Below are positions 58,120 through 64,000 of a stretch of 64,000 bases of DNA, piece by piece (position 1 is the first letter of the stretch; every line of letters begins with the position of its first letter). The notes under the pieces are model-generated. The model was not told where the DNA came from. It saw only the letters and a list, made by a program, of their open reading frames with translations, and ran no database searches. The translations under genes and the position numbers were made by a program. The stretch comes from JBDHWG01 sp046328505 (lineage in GTDB: Bacteria > Chloroflexota > Anaerolineae > Epilineales > JAHCIE01): the NCBI GenBank assembly GCA_046328505.1, contig JAXLWL010000005.1, forward strand, positions 372,001-436,000, given 5' to 3'.

Positions 58120-58250
58120 CCGACGGTGTCGCTGCGAGAAGGACGATAGGACGACGAAGCAGCCTCCCGACAGGTGACAGACACGGCTGATGTGGCTCAG
58201 ACGGTCTTGAACCAGGGCGAGGGATTGCTTCGCTTCGCTCGCAATGACGG
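58120..58250. repeat. interspersed repeat copies, inverted end module and short core
   Basis: 58120-58160 carries the inverse complement of the TTCGTCGTCCTA(C/T)CGTCC module of 8.34 and 43.72 kb. GGGATTGCTTCGCTTCGCTC to GCAATGACGG (58221-58250) is the short core. Confidence 0.7.
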
Positions 58251-58359
58251 GTTGGTGCTGTGGCCGCGGTGGCCACGCCGTCTTCCAGCCCCGCTGGGGT
58301 TAATCCAGCCCGCAGGACTTCGCCGGCCCTTCCCTTTCAGTGTGTTCTGTGGTGGCTTC

Positions 58360-60168
58360 TCAGGACTCGACCAGCTCTGCCAGCCTATCCACGTAGCGCG
58401 CCATGACGGCGAAGGTTTGCTCGACCGGCGCGGGCGAGGCCAGGTCGACGCCGGCCAGCCGCAGGGCGTCCAGCGGGTACATCGAGCCGCCGGCCTTGAG
58501 GAACGCCAGGTAGCTCTCCGCCGCCCCTGGCTTGCCCGATAGAATGCCCTCCGACAGAGCGTGGGCGCCGGAGATGCCCGTGGCGTACTGGTAGACGTAG
58601 AAGTTGCTGTACAGGTGGGTGTGGAACTCGGCCCAGGTGATGCCAACGCGCGGTCGATCCACGTCCACCGCCGGGCCGTACGCCTCGGCGAACAGGTCCG
58701 CCATCAGGCCGATCAGCCCTTCCGCGGTGAGCGCCTGCCCGCGCTCGATGCGCTCGTGTATCTCAAGCTCGAAGCGCGCCAGGGTGGGCATGACGAAGAA
58801 GTAGCGGTGGAAGTTGGACATCGCCTCTTCGATGACGCCGATCTGGAAGGCGCGGTCGGAGTTCGACGCCAGCAGGTGGGCGCGCACCATCGCCTGGTTG
58901 AAGTTGGACGCGACCTCGGCGACGAACAGCCCGTAGCGCCCATAGACGAACGGCTGCGTCTGCCAGGTGTAGTAGGAGTGCAGCGAGTGGCCCAGCTCGT
59001 GGGCCAGCGTGCTCATGCTGAACAGGTCACCGTTGTAACTCATGAAGATGAACGGGTAGGTACCCGGCGCCCCCGTCGAGAACGCGCCCATGCGCTTGCC
59101 CTTGTTGGGGTAGATGTCCACCCAGCGCTGCTCCAGCACGCCACGCCGCAGGGCGCTCACGTACTCGTCGCCCATCGGCCGCATCCCCTGGCTGATCCAC
59201 TCGACGGCCTGCTCGAACGGCACCTCGATCTTGGCGTCGGTCAGGGGGGCGCGGGCGTCGTAGGCCGCAAGCTTCTCCACCCCCAGCGCCTTGCGGCGAA
59301 TGTCCCAGTAGCGGTGCCACGTCGGCAGGTTGGCGCGGAACACGTCCAGCAGATTGTAGAACACCTCGGTTGGGATGAAGTTCGGCCCCAGCGCCGCCTC
59401 TAGCGAGTTAGGGTAGCGGCGGGCGCGGGCGACGAAGACGTCCTGCTTGACGCCCGCGGCGAGGGCGTTGGCCATCGTGTTCTTGAACGCCAGGTGCGCG
59501 TCGGCGTAGTTCTCCCACGCCGTGCGCCGCACCTCCCCGTCCGGATGCGTCAGCAGCGCGTTGATCGTCCCCTGGGCGACCTCCAGCGTTTCGCCGTCGC
59601 TCGCCTTCGCCGGCTGAAACACGATATCGGCGTTGGCGAGGATGCCGTGGGTAGCCGACGCCGTGCGGAACGGGTCCATCACGCCGCTCAGCGCCTCCTC
59701 GACCTCGGCCGAGCGCACGTGGGCCTGGCGCTTCTCTAGACGGTCGAAGTAGTGGGCGTAGACGCGCAGGCGCGGCTCGATGTCCATCCAGTGGCGCAGG
59801 GTATCGAAGCCGATGGCGATCATCTCAGGCTCGGCGAATGCCGCCGCCGATGCGACGCGCGCCACGAGGCCCCGTGCCTGGTCGCTGCGCGCCTGCGCCG
59901 CCTGGTCGGCCATGTCGACGGACGCGCCCATGCCGCCGTAGACGACGACCTTGCCTAGCCGGTGCGTGATGGCTTCGGCGGCGGCGAAGTAGTCGGCCAG
60001 GACCTGCGGGCCGTCCGCCAGGTGGCCCTTGAAGCGCTCCAGCTCCGGCAGCGCCGCGACGACCGCACTGGCCTCCGCCTCCCAGGCCGCCTCAGTGGGG
60101 AAAATGCTCTCGGTGTTCCAGGTATGCTCTTTCGCTACTTCTGCGCGTGTCGGAATCGTCTGGGCCAT
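58360..60168 (-). CDS. pepF: oligoendopeptidase F (M3 family)
   Basis: A 602-aa zinc peptidase. The HExxH motif is in STLAHELGHSLHSYY, and the third ligand region is in ASNFNQAMVRAHLL, with GVTWAEFHTHLYSNFYVYQYATGISGAH (in part) near the C-terminus. PepF degrades short peptides in the cytoplasm. The start at 60168 has AGG 6 nt upstream; the ATG at 60174 overlaps that site and is less likely. Confidence 0.93.
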   Translation of the reverse strand: MAQTIPTRAEVAKEHTWNTESIFPTEAAWEAEASAVVAALPELERFKGHLADGPQVLADYFAAAEAITHRLGKVVVYGGMGASVDMADQAAQARSDQARGLVARVASAAAFAEPEMIAIGFDTLRHWMDIEPRLRVYAHYFDRLEKRQAHVRSAEVEEALSGVMDPFRTASATHGILANADIVFQPAKASDGETLEVAQGTINALLTHPDGEVRRTAWENYADAHLAFKNTMANALAAGVKQDVFVARARRYPNSLEAALGPNFIPTEVFYNLLDVFRANLPTWHRYWDIRRKALGVEKLAAYDARAPLTDAKIEVPFEQAVEWISQGMRPMGDEYVSALRRGVLEQRWVDIYPNKGKRMGAFSTGAPGTYPFIFMSYNGDLFSMSTLAHELGHSLHSYYTWQTQPFVYGRYGLFVAEVASNFNQAMVRAHLLASNSDRAFQIGVIEEAMSNFHRYFFVMPTLARFELEIHERIERGQALTAEGLIGLMADLFAEAYGPAVDVDRPRVGITWAEFHTHLYSNFYVYQYATGISGAHALSEGILSGKPGAAESYLAFLKAGGSMYPLDALRLAGVDLASPAPVEQTFAVMARYVDRLAELVES

Positions 60169-60299
60169 GTTCATCCTCGCTTTGCTCGATGTCTTGACAA
60201 GTATAGTCGGCGGCGGGAGAGCGCTCCAAATTGGCGGGATTGGGCGGTTGACAGGGTGCGCGCCACGGGCTAAAATGCGGTTGGAGGAGTGAAGGGCCT

Positions 60300-61142
60300 A
60301 TGCACTTGATAGACATCGTCCGCCGACCAGAGCCGCCCCAGCCCTGGGCCGAGGGCGACAAGATTCCGTGGGATGAGCCGGGCTTCAGCCGGCGCATGCT
60401 GCGGGAGCACCTCTCGCAGGCCCACGACGCGGCCAGCCGGCGCGCGGCCACCATCGACCGCCACGTAGACTGGATCGACCGCGTCATCCTCGGCCATCAG
60501 CCGTCGCGCATCCTCGACCTGGGCTGTGGGCCGGGCCTCTACACCGAGCGCCTGGCGCGCCTGGACCACCGCTGCGTCGGTATCGACTTCTCGCCCGCGT
60601 CCATCGGCTACGCGGCCGAGAAAGCTGAGACCCACGAGCTGGCGTGCCGGTATATCCAGGCCGACATTCGCCACGCCGACTATGGCGGCGGCTATGACCT
60701 GGTCATGCTCATTTACGGCGAACTCAACGTCTTCCGTCCTGAGGAGGCCGCGCTGATTCTCGGCAAGGCGTGCGCGGCGCTGAGGGCGGGCGGGCGGCTG
60801 CTCCTGGAAGTCTCGACGTTCGACAGCGTCCGCCGGAGGGGACGGAGCGGCCTGACGTGGTGGACAGCCGACCGCGGGCTGTTCTCCGATTCCCCGCACA
60901 TCGTGCTCAAGGAGAGCGCGTGGGATGAGCCGGTCGCGGCGGCGACCGAGCGGTATTACGTCGTGGGAGCCGAGGATGGCGGCGTGACGCGCTACGCCGC
61001 GACGACCCTGGCGTACACAGAGGCGCAGTATGGCGAGTTGGTCAGGGCCGCCGGCTTCCGCAACCTCGCGTTCTTCCTGTCCTTCGGCGGTGAGATAGGC
61101 GCTGCGCCGGAGGACTTTTTCGTCATCCTCGCCGATCGCTAG
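60300..61142 (+). CDS. class I SAM-dependent methyltransferase
   Basis: A 280-aa methyltransferase. Motif I is ILDLGCGPGLYTERL, motif II region CVGIDFSPASIGYA, and the third is YDLVMLIYGELNVF. The C-terminal part is beta-rich. The substrate is unknown. GGAGGAG and AAGGG precede the ATG. It is 6 nt from the RNA ligase-like gene and probably cotranscribed. Confidence 0.85.
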   Translation: MHLIDIVRRPEPPQPWAEGDKIPWDEPGFSRRMLREHLSQAHDAASRRAATIDRHVDWIDRVILGHQPSRILDLGCGPGLYTERLARLDHRCVGIDFSPASIGYAAEKAETHELACRYIQADIRHADYGGGYDLVMLIYGELNVFRPEEAALILGKACAALRAGGRLLLEVSTFDSVRRRGRSGLTWWTADRGLFSDSPHIVLKESAWDEPVAAATERYYVVGAEDGGVTRYAATTLAYTEAQYGELVRAAGFRNLAFFLSFGGEIGAAPEDFFVILADR

Positions 61143-61148
61143 GCGCGC

Positions 61149-61703
61149 ATGTACCACGCCCTGGTCCACTTTCCCGCGATAGACACGGCGCGCATCGACG
61201 CGTTCGCCGCGAAGTACAATCCGTGGCCGACCCTACCCCCGCACTTTACGCTCATATACCCCGTGCCGGAGGACGTTGGCGAGGCGGAACTGGCCGCGCA
61301 CGTCGGGAATGTGCTGCGCGGGTGGCGGCCGTTCCCGATCCACATCGCGGGCTTTCACCTGTCGTGGGATTACTGGCTGTTCCTGACGCTCCAGGAGGGT
61401 CGCAAGGAGATGGTGCGCCTGCACGACGCGCTGTACGACGGCCCGCCCGCGCCGTACCGCATTCCCGACATCGAGTTCGTCCCCCACATCAGCCTGGGCC
61501 TGTTTGCGCGCCGGCCCGAGACGTACGACCCGTTCGCGCCAGAGAAGCTGGAGCTGGACGGTGAACACTACGCGGCGGCGCGGCGCGAGGCAGAGGCCCT
61601 GAACCTCGATTACCACACCGTCCTGGACCGCCTGACGCTCCTGCGGCTCAACCGCGACCTGTCGCAGATCGAACCGGTGCGGGAGTTCGCTCTAGGCGGG
61701 TAG
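61149..61703 (+). CDS. 2'-5' RNA ligase/phosphoesterase-family protein
   Basis: A 184-aa 2H phosphoesterase. The two H-x-T/S motifs are PPHFTLIYPVPED and VPHISLGLFARRP. Members ligate or open 2'-5' or cyclic phosphate RNA bonds. Its TAG stop at 61701-61703 is part of a palindrome. Confidence 0.82.
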   Translation: MYHALVHFPAIDTARIDAFAAKYNPWPTLPPHFTLIYPVPEDVGEAELAAHVGNVLRGWRPFPIHIAGFHLSWDYWLFLTLQEGRKEMVRLHDALYDGPPAPYRIPDIEFVPHISLGLFARRPETYDPFAPEKLELDGEHYAAARREAEALNLDYHTVLDRLTLLRLNRDLSQIEPVREFALGG

Positions 61704-61726
61704 AGACGCGCCACGGCGCGTCTCTA
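61701..61726. repeat. palindrome supplying the stop codons of two convergent genes
   Basis: TAGAGACGCG (61701-61710) pairs perfectly with CGCGTCTCTA (61717-61726). The TAG at each end is the stop of the RNA ligase gene on plus and of the regulator gene on minus. Confidence 0.9.
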
Positions 61727-64000
61727 CGGCGAGAGGGCGAGGGCGAGGGCGTCCTCCAGGGACATCGCGCGGCCCTCGGCCCACGCCGCCGCGAACTCAT
61801 CCTCGGCCATCTGGGTCCGGGCGATAGCCACATGATGCAGGTATTCGGCCATCTCCGAGGGCGGCAGGCGAACGCCAACCTTCTCCCGTACCGTCTCCGC
61901 GGTTCCGAACAGGCGCGCTGCTGTGCCCGGCCGCCCCTCGGCGGCGGCGATCGCGGCGAGCCCTTCGCACGCGGCGGCCAACCCACCCTCGTCGGCTAGC
62001 TCCCGTCTGACGGCCACGGCTTCCGCCAGGGCGGCGCGGGCGGCGCCCAGATCCCCCAGGCGCACGTTCACCAATGCCAGCCAGCCGAGGGCATAGCAGA
62101 GGAAACTCTTGTCGCCTAGCTTTCTGCGGAGCATCGCGCTTCGTTCGAGATGAACGCGCGCCGTCGAGTAGTCGCCCAGGGCCGCCGCCACCATGCCCAG
62201 GCCGACCTCGGAGCCGGACTCCCCGCGCTCATCCCCCAACGACTGAAAGAGTGCGAGATTCGCCTGGTGCAACGCGTATGCGCGTGGCGGATCGCCGTTT
62301 TCGCCAACGACGAGCCCCAGGAAGTAGCGCGCATACGCGGCGCTGCGCTGGTCTCCCAGCTCCAGGAATATCTGGCTGCTCTTTTCAGAGTAGGCCGCGG
62401 CGTTGTCGGCGTCGCCTTGAGAGTCGGCGAATCGCGCCGCCGCATCGAGGGCCCTGGCATAGGTGGCCGTGTGCACGCCCGTCTCCGCTCGCGCCAGGGT
62501 GTCTTCCGTCCACCTGTGCCCCTCTCTGAAGTGGCTTCGAAAGTACCAGAAGCGCCATAGCGCCCGGACAAACCGCAATCCCCAGTCTATCTCGCCCCTC
62601 GCCAGCATCCACCCGTGCGCGGCTCGGATGTTGTCGTGGTCGGCCGCCAGGCGATCGAGCCATTCCTTCTGCTGCGGGCCGGCAAGCTCGGGCTCGGCGG
62701 TCTCGGCGAGCATCAGGAAGTGGCGTGCGTGCGCGCGCGGTATAGAGTCGATCTCGCCACTTTCCACCAGTTGTTCCAGGGCGTACTCGCGAATTGTCTC
62801 CAGCATACCGAAGCGCGGCTCGCCGGCGGCGCTTCGCTGCTGCGACAGCAGGCTCTTGTCCAGCAGCAAGCCAATCCCATCAACAACGTCGATACCCAAG
62901 TCGCCGTCCCGGTCGCAGACCTCCGCCGCCGCATCGAACGTGAAGCCCCCGACGAACACGCCCAGTCGTCTGAATAGCATCTTCTCAGACTTGCCGAGAA
63001 GATCGTAGCTCCACGCGATGGCGTCGCGCAGTGTTTGCTGGCGCGCAGGGAGGTCGCGGGCGCCGCCGGTGAGTGTCTTGAGGCGGCTGTCCAGTCGTTG
63101 GAGCAAGTCGTCCGGGGGAAAGACCTTAATTCGAGCCGCGGCTAGCTCAATCGCCAGGGGCAGCCCATCGAGGCGGGAGCAGATACGGGCGATGGCGAGC
63201 GCGTTCTCGTCGGTCACCGCGAAGTTGGGCTGGACGCCGACCGCGCGCTCGACAAACAGCGCGATAGCCGCATACTCGGCTATCGCGGACAGCGACGGCA
63301 TGTGCTCGGGGTTCGGCACCGGAAGCGGCTGAACGGGAAATTCGTGCTCGCCGCGCATGCGGAGCACGACGCGGCTGGTCGCGAGCACTTTGACGCGCGG
63401 GGCGGCCACGAGCAGCTCGCTCACCAGCGGAGCAGCGGCGAGGACCTGCTCGAAGTTATCGAGCACGAGCAGCATCTGCTTGTTGCGGAGGGCTTCCTTG
63501 AGGACGTCCAGGATTGGGCGCGCGCCGACGTCTCGAACGTCGAGCGCCCTGGCGATGGTTGGGACGACAAGGTCCGGGGCGCTGATCGGGGCCAGGTCCA
63601 CGAAGTAGACGCCATCCTCGAACTGACCTAGCATGTTGGCGGCCACCTGGAGCGCGACACGGGTCTTGCCCACACCGGCCGTCCCCGTGAGCGTAATCAG
63701 GCGCGCCGTCTTGCGTTCGAGCAGACCCTGGACGCTGGCAAGCTCGTGCTCGCGTCCGATGAACGACGTCAGGGGCGTTGGTAGGTCGGCAATGGGCTTG
63801 GGCTTTGCCTCACCGCGTTTCGCGAAGGCCAACGCGACGTACGTCGGCCGGGCGGCCTGCGGCACCTGGAGGGCGTCAAGCAGCGCATCGACGACCTGAC
63901 GAGTCGGCTGCCGCTGGCCGGCCTCGATTTTCCTCAGGTATGTCGTCGAACAGCCTGACAGGCCGGCGAGCGTCTCCTGAGTAAGCCCCTGCTCCCTGCG
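61724..64000 (-). CDS. XRE-type regulator with NB-ARC ATPase and TPR repeats (5' end outside window)
   Basis: The frame is open to the window edge. Its N-terminal part has a helix-turn-helix of the XRE type (RREQGLTQETLAGLSG, then TYLRKIEAGQRQPTRQVVDALLDAL). Then come an ATPase with Walker A GTAGVGKTR, Walker B LLVLDNFEQV and sensor ATSRVVLR, a winged-helix region (SYDLLGKSEKMLFRRLGVFVGGF in part) and C-terminal TPR-like helices (AALDAAARFADSQGD, GEYSE-type repeats). At least 758 aa. Such STAND-type ATPases bind a ligand through the TPR part and switch DNA binding. Confidence 0.9.
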   Translation of the reverse strand, partial: RREQGLTQETLAGLSGCSTTYLRKIEAGQRQPTRQVVDALLDALQVPQAARPTYVALAFAKRGEAKPKPIADLPTPLTSFIGREHELASVQGLLERKTARLITLTGTAGVGKTRVALQVAANMLGQFEDGVYFVDLAPISAPDLVVPTIARALDVRDVGARPILDVLKEALRNKQMLLVLDNFEQVLAAAPLVSELLVAAPRVKVLATSRVVLRMRGEHEFPVQPLPVPNPEHMPSLSAIAEYAAIALFVERAVGVQPNFAVTDENALAIARICSRLDGLPLAIELAAARIKVFPPDDLLQRLDSRLKTLTGGARDLPARQQTLRDAIAWSYDLLGKSEKMLFRRLGVFVGGFTFDAAAEVCDRDGDLGIDVVDGIGLLLDKSLLSQQRSAAGEPRFGMLETIREYALEQLVESGEIDSIPRAHARHFLMLAETAEPELAGPQQKEWLDRLAADHDNIRAAHGWMLARGEIDWGLRFVRALWRFWYFRSHFREGHRWTEDTLARAETGVHTATYARALDAAARFADSQGDADNAAAYSEKSSQIFLELGDQRSAAYARYFLGLVVGENGDPPRAYALHQANLALFQSLGDERGESGSEVGLGMVAAALGDYSTARVHLERSAMLRRKLGDKSFLCYALGWLALVNVRLGDLGAARAALAEAVAVRRELADEGGLAAACEGLAAIAAAEGRPGTAARLFGTAETVREKVGVRLPPSEMAEYLHHVAIARTQMAEDEFAAAWAEGRAMSLEDALALALSP

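Overview
The window is high-GC bacterial chromosome, dense with genes, with no phage, plasmid or transposase gene. Several traits together suggest Chloroflexota, as an inference rather than a proof: secreted proteins with Thr/Pro-rich stalks, an XRE/NB-ARC/TPR-type regulator, a class II photolyase, the holA/holB/ricT grouping, a T-box leader on serS, and many short palindromic intergenic repeats. Many promoters match the sigma70 pattern with a 17-nt spacer.

Layout. 0-9 kb: isocitrate dehydrogenase, a secreted M23 peptidase, a UxaA-family sugar-acid dehydratase, a polyphosphate-type group (CYTH-CHAD, Ppx/GppA, SixA) and a crotonase. 9-14 kb: a universal-stress-protein remnant, a Gly/Ser-rich membrane protein, a TetR regulator with a palindromic operator followed by a DinB protein, and a three-gene envelope operon with amphipathic repeats. 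14-20 kb: secreted glycosidase, CPA2 antiporter, a VapBC pair, a DUF1349 protein and a PYPG-repeat surface protein. 20-25 kb: holA, flavin reductase, holB, ricT and a lipase. 25-33 kb: SLC13 transporter, an orphan promoter with a possible ncRNA, class II photolyase, an unknown gene, a recoded DCC oxidoreductase, UbiD and a Qnr-like pentapeptide protein. 33-43 kb: AGE-type epimerase, secreted proteins, rodA-gltX, an HpaI-type aldolase and a GTPase/flavoprotein pair. 43-46 kb: two tRNA-Ser genes, serS and its T-box leader. 46-54 kb: a lipoprotein, a recoded OsmC protein, MFS transporter, GNAT protein, Ser/Thr kinase with PP2C phosphatase, and an APC permease with a long structured leader. 54-64 kb: adk, LysE with a terminator-bearing leader, glnA with a one-base frameshift, pepF, a methyltransferase, a 2'-5' RNA ligase-like protein, and a large regulator running off the right edge.

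The main discovery is a pair of probable selenoprotein genes. The DCC/DUF393 gene at 30092-30523 has in-frame TGA codons at exactly the two cysteine positions of its DGxCxxC motif, giving UxxU. The OsmC-family gene at 47196-47609 has an in-frame TGA at exactly the position of the second conserved OsmC cysteine. Each has a good Shine-Dalgarno sequence before a GTG start, normal full length once TGA is read through, and a hairpin shortly downstream that could be a bacterial SECIS. Neither would be annotated correctly by a standard gene caller. No sel genes lie in this window, so selA, selB, selC and selD must be sought elsewhere in the genome.

Other points of interest are an AT-rich Qnr-like gene, a family of palindromes that supply stop codons, and three or four candidate structured RNAs with strong promoters.
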